In this document: positions 23,947 to 36,342 of the stretch, in pieces
Position numbering within the stretch: position 1 is the first letter of the stretch
How the letters are laid out: each line of letters begins with the position of its first letter
Assembly: GCA_022419385.1 (NCBI GenBank)
Contig: JAJUBI010000007.1
Location: 2,699,768 to 2,763,767 of the forward strand
Reading direction: 5' to 3'
Length of the DNA stretch: 64,000 bases
Origin: Paraconiothyrium sp. Pb-2020
Lineage: Eukaryota > Ascomycota > Dothideomycetes > Pleosporales > Didymosphaeriaceae
Notes under the pieces: generated by a model
What the model saw: the letters and a program-made list of their open reading frames with translations, nothing else
The model's database searches: none
Told to the model about the DNA's origin: nothing
Made by a program: the position numbers and the translations under genes

Positions 23947-24894
23947 TCAAGATGTTGTCGCTGCGGTCGAAGATCCCTGGGCATCTTGTGAAATCTTGTC
24001 CTTGCCCTTCTCGGCTTGCTTCTTGTCATCGTCCACGTATAAGTTGTGTTCGTAGATGTAATCAACGACTTGGTCCGGGATGTAGTACCGGATGCTCTTT
24101 CCCCTCTTCCGGAACAAACGGATCTTGGTGGACGAAACGTCATTCTGAATCAGCTGCGGGATGACCCAGATTTTCTCCCGATACTGCTGTAGAGTGAGGA
24201 GAGCATCGTCTGCAATGGTCAGTGACGAAATCGCACGTTACTGCTCAGCTAGCTTACCGATGTCTGTTCCGCTGCGCTCGAGAATGAAAGCGCCATAATG
24301 CCCTAGAATCCTCTCCAGGTCCTCGGCGGCCCATAGACCTGGTGTGCTCATAGTCTGAATGAGATCCGCGCCAGCCAAGAGGGCGACATGAATGGACTTC
24401 TTTTGGCCATCTGCCGTTTCAATACCGCCCAGTACTTCATTCAATTCATGATGGAAGTGATCCAAAACCTTCACTGTAGGCAGATATTCCTTGTGCAGCG
24501 GCTCCCACGGATCGACATTAATCCAAGTGGAGCTGTCACGCACTGCTATCCGCGTCATATTTATCCGGTGGTGCGCGGGGGCTAGTCCGGCTTTCTTGTA
24601 TGCATCGCCGACAGGGCTGAAGAAACCGCCGACGACTTCGTAGTTGGTTTCAAATTCGCAAAAGTCGGCAGCCTCCTCGAACATGCGAAGGTGGAGATTG
24701 GTGGGCGGCGAGAAGGAACCACAGGACACAAGGACGAGCGGCTGCTTTGTTGAATCCGAGAGTGTCCTCTTTAGCCTTTCCTGAGGGAATATGTAGTTGT
24801 CGAGCGACATGGTCTCTGCGCTGCCAAGGGCGGCGTCGACAGTTGGCTGTCGCTCGTCGCCGTTAGACAAGACGTCGTGGGTTGTGGCGCTCAT
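23947..24894 (-). CDS. nma1: Nicotinamide/nicotinate mononucleotide adenylyltransferase
   Basis: Two exons: 24258-24894 and 23947-24209, with a 48-nt intron (GTAAGC donor, TGCAG acceptor, phase 1). The product is 299 aa. It joins NMN (or NaMN) with ATP to make NAD in the last shared step of NAD synthesis. The nucleotidyltransferase signature is clear: VSCGSFSPPTNLHLRMFE at about residues 57-74, corresponding to the GxFxPxTxxH site. VVGGFFSPVGDAYKK follows, then LLAGADLI, and the C-terminal ATP-binding motif VSSTKIR at 237-243 in exon 2. The short N-terminal extension (MSATTHDVLS) and Lys/Ser-rich tail are usual in fungal enzymes. The open frame extends further upstream to 25140, but that part is Cys/Arg/His-rich and unlike the family, so I start at 24894. 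Confidence 0.93.
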
Positions 24895-26926
24895 GGTGAA
24901 GTATGGACAGCGGAGTGGGTGCGGACTTGAGAGTCGGTGCCTATCGCGAGGCCACGGTCTAGAGTATAGGCAGAACGGTTGGCGTGGGGGTGCGCAAGCG
25001 TGTATCGGAAGGCAGCGAGTGAGTAGGGATTGCCGGCGGACCACCTGAGCACAGTCAGTCCGTATGTCGCAAATGTGGTGAATGGGCGCTACTTGCCGAA
25101 GGCAAACCGTTGAGCCACGAGCAGACAGCCAGTGAGTCAAATGGCAGGGTGGGTAATTGATGAGCCTGACGTCGGAGGCGAACGATCCGCGGTTGCCCGG
25201 AGATCAAGAGGGGCGGGAGCCGTGGAAAAAAAGTGATGGTGGGACTCGGGAGAGGATTGTAGCAGGAGGAGAAACGTGCGCAAGCAGGAGGGTCACGCCG
25301 AGTGAGTAGTAGTAGGAGTGGCGGGCCTGCGACATTTGTAGAGGGCTGGTTCTAGTGCTCAACGGCGGCTTTGCCTTTCACGCGGCATCTGGACGGGCCA
25401 CAGGGCGGGGTTAAGCAACCGGGGCGAGACCGCAGCCGACACCCTGGCGCCCAAGCCTGCGAGTGTTCCTGGCGTGCATGCGAGACGAAACATTTCCTGT
25501 GCCGCGGGTGCCTGCAGACTGGAAGGCTACATGCAGAGCATTTCAGGAATCCTTCTCGACCGGAATTTGGAACTCGAGTCCAGCAAGATGAAGCTCCAGA
25601 TGTGGAGAGCACTGCCGGCATGAACTCACGTGCCCTGCATGCTGGGCGCCCGCGCCCGATGGTGTCATTCGGGCCCACGGCTGCACGGGGCATTTTGCAG
25701 AAGCGGGAGTTCCCCGGCCGCTCTGGAGCTGGAGCTCCAGTACACATGTGGTTAAGCAGTGAGAAGCGACGCAGCTGCTACAGTGTGTGCCTTCTACAAA
25801 GGTTAGTGCTGGCAATTCACCGCAGTGGAGGTGGAGTAGGAGTGCGAGGCTAGAACGGGCAATTGATGCCGAACTTTTGTAGGAGTGGCAAGAGTATCCG
25901 AGATAGTCTGTCTGCTGAGCAATCACAAAATGTCCACCATACACGGTAGCTTGAACTATCCGTGGAGTACTGGAAAGGTGGGCATCTCCGAGAGAAGCCC
26001 GCAGTAACTGTAGTCGAGATTGACATGCCGATTTCCATGCGACATAGACTGAGTGAGGCCGTCCGGAATGCAGGACTGCGGCGACCTCTTTTGCCCCGGG
26101 GCAATGAGTCTTGTGAATGCGCCAATAGTCAATAACCAGCCGGTCGACAGCTCCTTGTCTGGCAGCTCTATTCATGACTCACTTTCCCAAACTTTACGAG
26201 ACATGCGGCGGTCGGAGCCGTGTTTGGAATTGCTAGTCACTGCAGTTTGGACGGAGGCAAGATGAATTGATGCATCATTGATGGGTAGAGCAGCAATCGG
26301 CGTGGTCCGCGCTGGCGCCTGCTTGCCAGCGAGGCGCCAAAGGCGACGACGCGTTGCGCTGTCATTATATGGAACCAGAGAAGCCGCAACAGACGCCTGA
26401 CTGGGATCATGTTCGTTGATTCCGACGACGGCAAGCTAAGTCAGGCTGATCCACTGCTCCCGTCACGCCAAGGCTGCGCCATCACTATCATCTCCATCCA
26501 GCACGACATCTGCAAACACCATCGTTAACTACCAGCTCGCGCCGTACACACCAGACCACCAGCACGTGCAGTTCTAATTCACCGTCTTTCACACCCCGCC
26601 GCTGCCCGCTCGCACTGTCCCGACTTCACCGCACTCGCTTAGAGCGGCCTATGGCGCCCAAGTAAAGCAGCGACTGCTCATGGAAAGAAAAGACCGACAC
26701 TTGGTCCCATCTTCTTCTTCTCCTTCTTCAAGGTACGCCCCACCTCCGTCTCCCACATTCGCCCGCACAGGCGGTCAAGCACGTCAAACATCAACGCCGC
26801 TGCCCGCTACCTCATCAACCTCGCCTCCACCTCGCACCCGCTTCATCGGCACAGCTACTGCGACACCCATCGGGGCCTCAGTCTAGCGCGAGCCGTCGAG
26901 GTTGACCATCTAGTACTCAGTTTCTC
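24895..26926. other. Divergent intergenic region (NMNAT / HECT ligase)
   Basis: It spans 2 kb between two divergent housekeeping genes. Overlapping open frames on both strands at 25350-26175 lack domains and look like chance. A 68-codon frame starting at ATG 26680 ends 41 nt before the Ufd4 ATG and could be an upstream ORF if transcribed. CT-rich DNA precedes the Ufd4 start. Confidence 0.5.
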
Positions 26927-29900
26927 ATGTCGTCCAGAGTGACTCGCTCGTCTGCGAGGCTTTCATCAGGCTCCTCGTCCAGCAACCCGCCCAATCCCTC
27001 CGCCCCGCCTCCGCCCGCCCGTGCTGCCTCGACGAGGAAGCGCAAGGCCTCCGCCCGCGAGAGCAGCCCCGACGAACCCCAAGAGCAGCCCGAAGCGCCT
27101 ACTGCTCGCGCCGGCCGTTCTAAGCGCACCAAAGTAGAGCAGCAGGAACCGCCTGCTCCCTCCGCTGCGCGTGAGAAGAAGGGCAAAGGCAAATCGGCCA
27201 TGTCTACGCCGGGGTACGCTGACTCTACCATATCCGATGACATGACTGTCATGTTAATCCAAGATAACAGACAACCCACCGACAACCCAGAGGAGAAGGC
27301 ACACCCCTCATCATCGAAACGCGGCAAGAGCGGTCGTGGGAGCGGAGCTCAAGGTGACAGCTCCCAGCGACCTCCGAAGCTCCCCAAAGCTAAACTTATT
27401 ACAGATACCGCACCTTCGTCCTCGTCCCGAAGAGTGTCCCGCAAATCGAATGCAAAGAACGACGACGACGTAGCTATGGAAGACGCACCTGGCACAGATG
27501 AGACACCACAGGGAGGTACTGGTCCCGGCCGGCCCGACACCAGCGATGGTAGCAACGCCGATGGTCAGGAAGGTCGCTACGACGATGATGACGACGACGA
27601 TGATGACGACCCATTCGGTAGTAGCTTCCTTGGTCGTCATCCAGGAGGTCTTTCTGCCTTGCGGCATCTTACCGGCATGGCCCATTTGATGAGTAGTACC
27701 AACAATCGGCTCCGAGGCATATTGGAACAGTTGCAATCACAAGACCCGACGATTCAAATGATAGCCCTTCAGGATCTTTGCGAAGTCTTGTTGATCTCCA
27801 CAGAGGATAATCTCGCCGGTCACTTCTCGCCCGATGCCTACGTAAAAGAGCTGGTCAAGTTGCTGCAACCCAACGAGTTCACAGGCGAAGAAAACCCCGA
27901 GATAATGCTACTTGCTTGTCGGTGTCTGGCAAATTTGATGGAAGCCCTTCCACAAGCCACCGCTAACGTCGTCTATGGCGGCGCTGTACCAATATTATGT
28001 TCGAAATTGCTTGAAATTCAATTCATCGACTTGGCGGAACAGTGTTTAAGCACGCTGGAAAAAATATCTATCGAATTTCCTGCATCCATCGTTCGCGAAG
28101 GCGGCCTCACTGCGTGCTTGACGTATCTCGACTTCTTTGCTACGGGCACTCAGCGAACTGCCGTCACTACGGCCGCGAACTGCTGTCGAAACATACCTGA
28201 AGACTCCTTCTCGACAGTCCGCGACGTCATGCCCATCCTTGGAAACATCCTGAAGAACAATGACCAGAAGGTTGTAGAGCAGGGTTGCATTTGCGTCTCT
28301 AGAATTGTACAAAGCTTCAAGCACCAAGATAGCAAGCTCGAAGAGCTCGTCAGCCCTGAGTTGCTGCGGGCGATTGTGGGGCTTCTTCTGCCTGGGACAA
28401 CCAACCTCATCGGACCAAACATTCACACCATGTTTCTCCAGGTTCTCGCGTATACGGCAAAAGCGAGTCCGCGCCTCTCAGCCGAGCTCTTTAAGATGAA
28501 CGTGGTCGATACACTTTATCAAATATTGACCGGTGTATCTCCACCCGCAGGGACCGAAGATGTTGCCACCAAGATCGATACTGTCGTTATCATGCAAGCT
28601 CTGATTCACCGGCCGAAGGATCAAGTATTCGAGACGCTCAACGTCATCTGTGAGCTTTTACCTGCCGTGACGAGGGAAGACCTGACTTATCTGGACGATC
28701 TCTTCGATGCCGGCTACCCTGGTGACAACGCACCCCCACTCTCCGCTTCCCGAACATCCAATGCAGCTGGTGATAATCGCCTCGAGCTACTTGAAGACTG
28801 TAAGGAGCAAGTGAAGCGTTTTGCTGTCATCTTGCTTCCCACTTTGACGGACGTGTATTCCAGCACAGTCAATTTGAACGTCCGACAAAAGGTCTTGACA
28901 GCTCAGCTAAAGATGCTCTCCAACCTCGACACTGACATACTTGAAGAGGCTCTGCGTGCTGTTCCCTATGCGTCATATCTTGCATCCATCTTCTCACAAC
29001 AAGATCATTCATCTTTAGTCACATATGCGCTTCAGGCAGCTGAACTCTTGTTAAAGCGTCTGGAACCAATCTACCGGTATCAGTTCTATCGCGAGGGTGT
29101 CATATCCGAAATTGCGAAACTCGCCAGCCGTTCATGCAAAACTCTGGAGTTGCGACCAAAGGACTCCAGAACCACTATCGAATTAGAAGCGGCTGTTGAC
29201 TCGAACGCCAGCTCTAGTTCAACTGGCGAAGTGGACATGGATCAGGACATTGGCGAAGAGATAGATGTGGAGGTGCACTCGGAGGATGAGGAGGCCGAGA
29301 ATGGAAACGAAGACGAAGAGCCACACGAGCACAGCGACAACCGCGATGATGACGACTCAGATTCATCATCTTCCTCCGAACGCTTCCACCCGCCTCCGAT
29401 GCCAAATGCCGAAGATGTCATCACACTACGGGCGAAAAAGTTCATTGAAGTTCACGAAAACGACGACGCCAAAGTCATCCGGGATAAAGCTACCGTCATA
29501 CTAGAAGACCTGAAATCCCTTGCCACGGAAATTCGTCAATGCGTTCTTGAGAATGGTTCAGGGAACTGCATCGAGCTCTTCACTCGGCTGGCCGCCTACT
29601 TTGAGGGGGATGCACTGGAGAGTATCACCAGCTACGAACTTATGTCATCGAACATAGTGGATGTTCTATTAGACGTGTTTTCGACCACCAAGACTGCCAA
29701 AAGCGTTGAGGCTCATTCCTTGTTCCTCGAAGCGTTCATGGGCACCAGCAGCAAGAATAAGATCAAAACTGCTAGTAGTGCCTCTCCTGCCACACCTTTC
29801 AGTGTGCTGGTTAGCAAACTCCAAGATTTGCTGAGTAGGGCTGAGCACTTTGAGGTCATCACTGTTCATCAGCACTCATATGATAGTCGTGGCAGCGCTA

Positions 29901-32607
29901 CTTCTATGTTGGCCAAGCAGCTGCGATTGAAGCTCATGGCCGACGATGATTCCGGTATCCCGAAGACATACCGCAACATGATGGTGTCAATCCATGCCAT
30001 CGCAACATTCAAAGCACTAGACGACTACTTACGACCTCGCATTGCCATTGCTGAACGACCACGTCCGCCACGCGTTCGTGACGCTGCCGCGTACGCGCAA
30101 GCGCTTGCCGACGGACGACTACCAGTTCCTCCACCCCCGCATACTCCAATCGAGTCGACGAATCGCTCCGCGTCGCGAAAAACCAAAGCGAAATCATCGG
30201 GGTCTTCAGCACCTCCACAGGCCGGCCCGAGTTCAGCTTCGCAAGAGAAACCTCGTCGGTCTAGTAGACGACAGCAGGCACAGCCGCCTCCACCCCCGTC
30301 ACCCCCGGCGCTGCAAAAGTCTGCCTCTGACCACGACCCTGTGGAATGCGCTGACGAGGAGCGCCTCTCGGACCCAGACTCTATGGACGAAAACAGTGCT
30401 TTGAATGCTATTATGGATGGCCTCGATGACGACATGGATGATGAGCAGCCGGACCCCTCCGCAGTCAGCGTTGAAGTTGCGCCTACAGGCAAAGTCACTG
30501 CTCACAAGGAGGACGGAACTCGAGTAGCTACACCCGTGCAAGGTCGGACACCAAACAGAGCTCCTACGCAAGAGCGACTCTCAACGCCTTCACGGCTGTC
30601 CTCGCTTCTCCGTGGTGCCGCTGCCCACCAAGGTCTTGGTGGTGTACTATCCTATGCAGCAGCAGTGCAATCCACTCCGCAAGATTGGCACATAGAATTT
30701 AGCGTTGATGACCAGCCGATCTCGAACGATACGACGATCTATCGCGCTGTGCACTTTAACCAAGGCCAGCCGGGAGACGTGCCACACCGTACCGTTTGGA
30801 ATGCGATACATACCATCAAGTTCAAGCGTGTACCTGGCCCGCCTCCCACAGAATCCAACACGATCACCCCACCTCTGGACTCGAAGACCGGCACCTCAGG
30901 TATTCCACAATCGTTGAGCGATCACCCTATCACTACTGGCATCTTGCGTCTGCTGGGCATCCTGCACGGTCTCAACGCAAATATTGATGATCTAATCTCA
31001 GACAATCGAGCACAGCTCAAGATCAACGCAGAACCCTTGTCGCAGTTTGTCAACACGAAGCTGACTGCGAAGCTCAATCGCCAGCTGGAGGAACCTTTGA
31101 TTGTGGCAAGCAACTGCCTTCCGAGCTGGAGCGAGGACTTGGCACGCCTCTATCCCTTCCTGTTCCCTTTCGAGACCCGCCACTTGTTTGTGCAATCAAC
31201 TTCGTTTGGATACTCGCGATCTATGACGCGCTGGCAGAACGCCCAGCCGGCGTCCGACAATAGGCATGATCGACATCGTGACGAGCGGCCCTTCCTTGGT
31301 CGCTTGCAGCGACAAAAGGTTAGAATTTCGCGCGCCCGCATTCTCGAGTCAGCCATGAAGGTGATGCATCTCTACGGTCACTCCCCCAGCGTCTTGGAGG
31401 TAGAGTATTTCGAAGAAGTCGGTACTGGACTTGGGCCTACCTTGGAGTTCTATTCTTCGGTGTCAAAAGAATTTTCAAAGAAGAAGCTCAAGCTTTGGCG
31501 GGAGAACGAATCGAATGGCGACGACGAATATGCTTTCGGAAAGCGCGGTCTTTTCCCAGCACCTATGAGTGCGGCACAAGCCGGCACTGAGAATGGTGCC
31601 AAGATTCTAGAGCTCTTTAGGACGTTGGGCAAGTTCGTCGCACGCTCAATGTTGGACTCGCGTATCATCGATGTTTCGTTCAATCCCACCTTCTTCCGCA
31701 TCGGGGACAGTGCCGCTGCTGTTGCGCCTTCTTTAGGAGCCATCAAATCTGTTGACAACGATCTAGCCAGGTCACTCAAGCTGTTGAAGCAGTTTGCCGA
31801 TACGAAGAAACAGATCGAGCGAGACGACAGCTTGACCGCCGCACAGCAAGCTTCAGCTATCAAGGGTATTGTCATCCAAGATTGCCACGTGGAAGACCTT
31901 GGTCTGGACTTCACTCTTCCTGGATACTCCATTGAGCTTGTTGAAAACGGTGCAGACCAGCAAGTCACGATTGATAATGTGGACATGTATGTCGAGAAAG
32001 TACTTGATCTGACGCTTGGTTCTGGTGTTCAGCGTCAAGCAGACGCCTTCAGGGCAGGATTCTCCGAAGTCTTCCCCTACTCCGCATTGAAGGCGTTCAC
32101 GCCAGATGAGCTCGTTATGCTTTTCGGGCGTGTTGAGGAGGACTGGTCTCTTGAAAGTGAGTTTGCTTACACATACTCCATGGGTAACATGGTGCTAACG
32201 TATATTGCAGCCCTGATGGACTCCATCAAAGCGGATCATGGATATAATCTTGACAGCAAGAGCGTGCGTAACCTTTTGCAAACCATGAGCGAGTTCTCGG
32301 CTACCGAGCGTCGCGACTTCCTACAATTCATCACTGGTAGTCCGAAACTTCCTATCGGAGGTCAGTCCATCCTTCCTAGTTCTTCGGAGTCATTACTAAC
32401 CAGTATCCAGGTTTCAAGAGTCTCACCCCAATGTTTACCGTTGTCTGTAAGCCGAGCGAGCCGCCGTACACCTCAGATGACTATCTTCCGAGTGTTATGA
32501 CTTGCGTCAACTACCTCAAGATGCCCGATTACAGCAGTATAAACATTCTCCGTGAGAAGCTCAGTGTAGCAATTCAGGAAGGGCAAGGCGCTTTCCATCT
32601 TTCCTAA
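26927..32607 (+). CDS. UFD4: HECT-type E3 ubiquitin ligase, Ufd4/TRIP12 family
   Basis: Three exons: 26927-32156, 32211-32360 and 32411-32607. The introns are 54 and 50 nt, both phase 1. The product is 1858 aa. It attaches ubiquitin to substrates of the ubiquitin-fusion and N-degron pathways. The N-terminus is disordered with a poly-Asp run (about residues 218-227). An armadillo-like helical region follows (QDLCEVLLISTEDNLAGHFS onward). Acidic and Pro-rich linkers lead to the HECT domain in the last about 380 residues (EVEYFEEVGTGLGPTLEFYS). The catalytic Cys is at residue 1825 (VMTCVNYLKMPDYS), 33 residues from the end as is usual. The 54-nt intron at 32157-32210 is a multiple of three and has no stop. 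GTGAGT, GCTAAC and TTGCAG signals, and the family-like join SLET-LMDSIKADHGYN, show it is spliced out. A second in-frame candidate (about 27213-27269) is undecided. Confidence 0.93.
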
Positions 32608-33360
32608 GCACGCAGGCTGGACCGTAACACGGACATCATCGGGGTTTGGCGCACTTTCCATCGAAGCGACTCCGTGGTCTGTCTTGCGATTTTACATAAA
32701 TTAGGCGTTACATTCTTTTCGGCTTGCATTGACCGAGGATGGAACGGTACTAGGGGCTTGGTGTTTTCAATGACTGACGCCCACAACGACAACATGCATC
32801 AGGACAATTAGTCCATGGCGTTAATGCTTGTACACTCATATAGCGTATCTCACAGGTTCTTGGATGGGCGGATGGGAATGAGAATGGATACGCCCTAGCA
32901 CAGTACTTCTCCATGGTACAGATCATGATACGTCCTGTGTTGTTTAAAATCGAATATGTCATAGCTTAGCGTGGTTGCGCCATGTGGATCCACCCATCCA
33001 AACGAGTGACGCACATGGCTGAGCACGTAGCGGAATTGGAACGCATAAATGAATACCTTCACAATGACTGTTCACATCGACATGCAGCATGTGTCCGCTG
33101 ATTGAACGCCAAGCATCGGCCCGTTAGGCACCGAGCTGCTTCCACTCGAAAGCGCACCAAACCAAGCGTGCAACCTTCCGTACTTCTGTGCTTCAACACT
33201 GCACCACCTTTGTTGATCGCGCAATCACCAACGTCCTGTCGCACGCCAAATCCTGAGCCTCCCCACATTCTAGATCTTCTTCCGACCAAAGCACTTCCAT
33301 ATCTGAGTATGCAACGTGTTCCCCGCCAAAATAGACTGCGCAAACATTCCAAAACCAAAG
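32608..33360. other. Intergenic region between Ufd4-like and CUE/SMR genes
   Basis: It contains the 3' flank of the HECT ligase gene and the promoter of the next plus-strand gene. No gene or RNA is recognised. Confidence 0.55.
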
Positions 33361-35027
33361 ATGGATGAGGAGCTCCACAACCTCGAGGTACGCACGCGCC
33401 CCCGTTACACGATCGATCGCGAACGCTAAGAGGCGCGCAGCAAGAATATTGCCCGCCCCTAGACCCCGCTCTCCTTCATGCGCTGTACCCGGACTATGCG
33501 GGGCAGCAAGATGGCATACTGGTGCTAAAGGGCCTTCTAGAGGACCTCAAGCAAACGGCAACCGCAGAACAGCTTACCGACTTTGATCCGTCGGGCAGTA
33601 GCGGCGGTGCGGTGCGATCGAGCCCGAGCAAAGAATCCGATGATGCTGCATCGAGTGCGGGGACGTGGACCTCGCAGACGACGGTGACTGACTCCACGAG
33701 CCTTTCGAACGGGTTGGCAACACTTGGGCTGGGGCCCAACTTAGACACTGTAGCAACAGGAGGATACTTTCGAGAGACTGAGGGCTTTGATACCCCAACG
33801 AAAGAAGCATTGCTCGCCGAGACATTCCCTACACTGCGTCTCGACCTCGTCACCTATACGTTGAAAAAGTGCGGAGAAGATTTTGAGAAGGCGACGGACG
33901 AGTTGCTGAACCACGTATACTTTGATCATGTAAGAGGGGGGCCTGAAGAAGAAGTACCCGTTGCGAAGGGCATCGATGCGTTTTCGGAGGAGTATCACGT
34001 TCCGCATCGGGGTAAGAAGGGCAAAAAGCGAAAGCAGAAGGGTATAAATCTGTACGGTGTGACATCTGCATCTAACTCGGAATCAGAGCTCAGTGCGACC
34101 GCACCAATCGCAAACAAGTGGAAAGACAGCGGGAGAGATGTCGAGTTTTTGACGTCACGAACGAATATGTCTGCGAAAACCATCGCTTCGTTGTACCATG
34201 CAAACGGGCTCTCATTGGCGGGCACGATTATTGCATTGATGAAGAAAACCATCGCCGCGCACGAGAAGGAAGAGTCCGAAGCGTCCATCATTCAGCCTGC
34301 TCTAGAGCTCAATGACGAGTTTCCGAACATAGAACTAGAATATGCTGTAGCTCTGATCAGGCTAACAACACCCTCCACAGCAAAGGCACATGAGCTTGCA
34401 AAGAAACTCACAGTCTATCCCAACGCCTCTTCTGCTGCCAAAGGTGGTCTGCAAGTCATACCCCGTTACGCTCCTGTCGACCTTTCCGAGCCCACAACCG
34501 CGAGTACGAGGCTCCCAGAGCTAGCGCCCTCTGCAGCCCCACGAACCGCAGCCTCTCTCTCCGCAACCCGCAGCTCAGCCTTCACTAACGCCTCGGCTGC
34601 GTACCGTAAAGGCCGCTCAAATCCGCTCTACAAAGCCGCAGCAGGTTACTACGCTCAAGTCGGACGCGACGCCAACGCGCACTTACGCGCTCAATCCGAA
34701 GCTGACGCCGATGCCTTTGTCTCACAGCAGTCTACCTCTACTGTACTTGATTTGCACGGCGTTACCGTAGACAGCGCTACGAGGATCGCGCGGCAGAGAA
34801 CCCAGGCATGGTGGGATGGTTTAGGAGAGGCACGAATTCCAGGCTACGGGCAGGGGAGAGGTGGTGCAAGGGATGGGTTTAGGATTGTGACGGGTTTGGG
34901 AAGGCATAGCGAGGGCGGCAGGGGGAAGATCGGACCTGCCGTTGTGAGGGCGTTGGTCAAGGAAGGGTGGAGGGTTGAGGTAGGGAGTGGAGAGTTGGTC
35001 GTTACGGGGAAGGCGAAACGGGCATGA
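33361..35027 (+). CDS. CUE/SMR-domain protein resembling no-go-decay nuclease Cue2
   Basis: Two exons: 33361-33387 and 33441-35027, with a 53-nt intron (GTACGC donor, GCGCAG acceptor, phase 0). The product is 537 aa. The 27-nt first exon (MDEELHNLE) joins cleanly to QEYCPPLDPALLHALYPDY, a CUE-like ubiquitin-binding helix pair. A second CUE-like segment lies at about 133-165 (LAETFPTLRLDLVTYTLKKC). The middle is disordered apart from a helical hairpin. The C-terminal SMR domain starts near residue 444 with LDLHGVTVDSATRIARQR and has TGLGRHSEGGRGKIGPAV, the conserved LDxHG and GxxHS features of SMR endonucleases. In yeast, Cue2 cuts mRNA at collided ribosomes. The architecture matches, but orthology is inferred. 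Confidence 0.82.
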
Positions 35028-36342
35028 GCATATGTAGATACCTACGCGTAAAAGATCTTGGGAAGGTGTTAGAGGGTAATTCAGGGAGGCTTTGGACCTG
35101 TGTTGTGGGAAGACTTCGAAGAATATGGGCAGAAACCCTTGTATATAGGACGAGCGCTTCGACCTCGCACTAGGAATTATCGCGAGCGCATACGAGCTAC
35201 ATTCAATGCATAACTACAACGCTCACGACACTGCAGTTTCCTACTCCGCATGTTTCTGGTTTAGCGCGACGCTAGACCTGCGCTAAACTTAGAATCCATC
35301 TCATCAAAGTCCAATCTTGGCACCCCAACCTCTGTCGTCCCTTGGCCCCAAGATCCACAGACGCAAGCCGAGAGCACGTCACTTGGGGTTGAAACCAAGA
35401 TAGCTCGGCGTTGAGGATATCCACCGTTTGCCAGACTTCCCATGTTACGGGAATTATGGGGTTTGAAACGATGTTTGAGAGGCCGAGCCGTAGGTGTTTC
35501 AGCGGCCAGGTAATGGGAAGCGTGCCATGACACGTCTGAGGTGAGTATGTAGACTTCGAAGGGAAGTATACAATGCGTTGAGTAGTCAATAACAAGAAGG
35601 TCAACAGGAAAGGAAGAGCAGGGTACAATAAAGCCATGGTTTCTGGGGTTCTTAGTGAACCGACGCTACATGATCTACCCGCGCATTCAAAGATAGCTGA
35701 GGCTACAATAGCCTCATCACGCCAACCCACAGTCCTACAAGCCCCCTCCCCGTTCATTCAGAAACGTAGAGCCTGCCCTAAACTAATTGCATCCCATGGA
35801 GGCAGTGTTCAGCACATGACACACGCGGCCCCGCCCATCACCACTGTTTGACATCTTGGACACTCATAGTCACAGACTGGGCATGGCGCGGCCCAATAAG
35901 CACGACCATTCTGCCTCAGACTCTCTCAATTGGTTCGCGAGAACGAACGTTCTCCAACCCTGCCCCACCGCCCTTGCACATGCTATTCAGATCGCCGCAG
36001 CAATGGTTCAGAAGATCGGCGGATGGGTACACTTTTCTGAAGAAGCAAGGCGGCACGCTGAGACCGGATCTGAAGGCTATCTTGTACCCGATCGAAGGCA
36101 CCCCATGGGCGCCGTTGTACTCGGTGTTTGCATTCTCTGAGAACACTTATGCCCAGATATAAGACTCACGGATACTCGGCAGCATACATTTCCTTCTTCA
36201 CTCCGCATCTGTACTTTCCTTTCGAGTTTTACTATTGCTGCTAGTCGGCTTTCCATTCCCTTCTTAACTCGCCACTGTAGAACAGTGTGCTTTCAATTCA
36301 GTCTATCCCTATTACGTATACACATATATTCGCAACTACATC
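35028..36342. other. Intergenic region with doubtful small frames
   Basis: A minus-strand frame beginning at ATG 35637 encodes about 121 residues with a hydrophobic start (MALLYPALPFLLTFLLLTTQ). An overlapping minus-strand frame to 35261 also looks partly protein-like. Neither has a recognised domain. The last 150 bp are the CT-rich leader of the secreted repeat-protein gene. Confidence 0.35.

Noticed and set aside
24895..25140. Extended N-terminus of the NMN adenylyltransferase
   Set aside because: The extra 82 residues are Cys/Arg/His-rich and unlike the enzyme family. The ATG at 24894 gives the usual length.
25352..26175. Overlapping open frames on both strands in the NMNAT/HECT intergenic region
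   Set aside because: No domain, signal peptide or splice structure. Both strands look equally open, which argues for chance.
35261..35757. Minus-strand frames with a signal-peptide-like start
   Set aside because: Two overlapping frames look partly coding but neither continues into a recognisable protein. A single hydrophobic stretch is not enough for a gene call.
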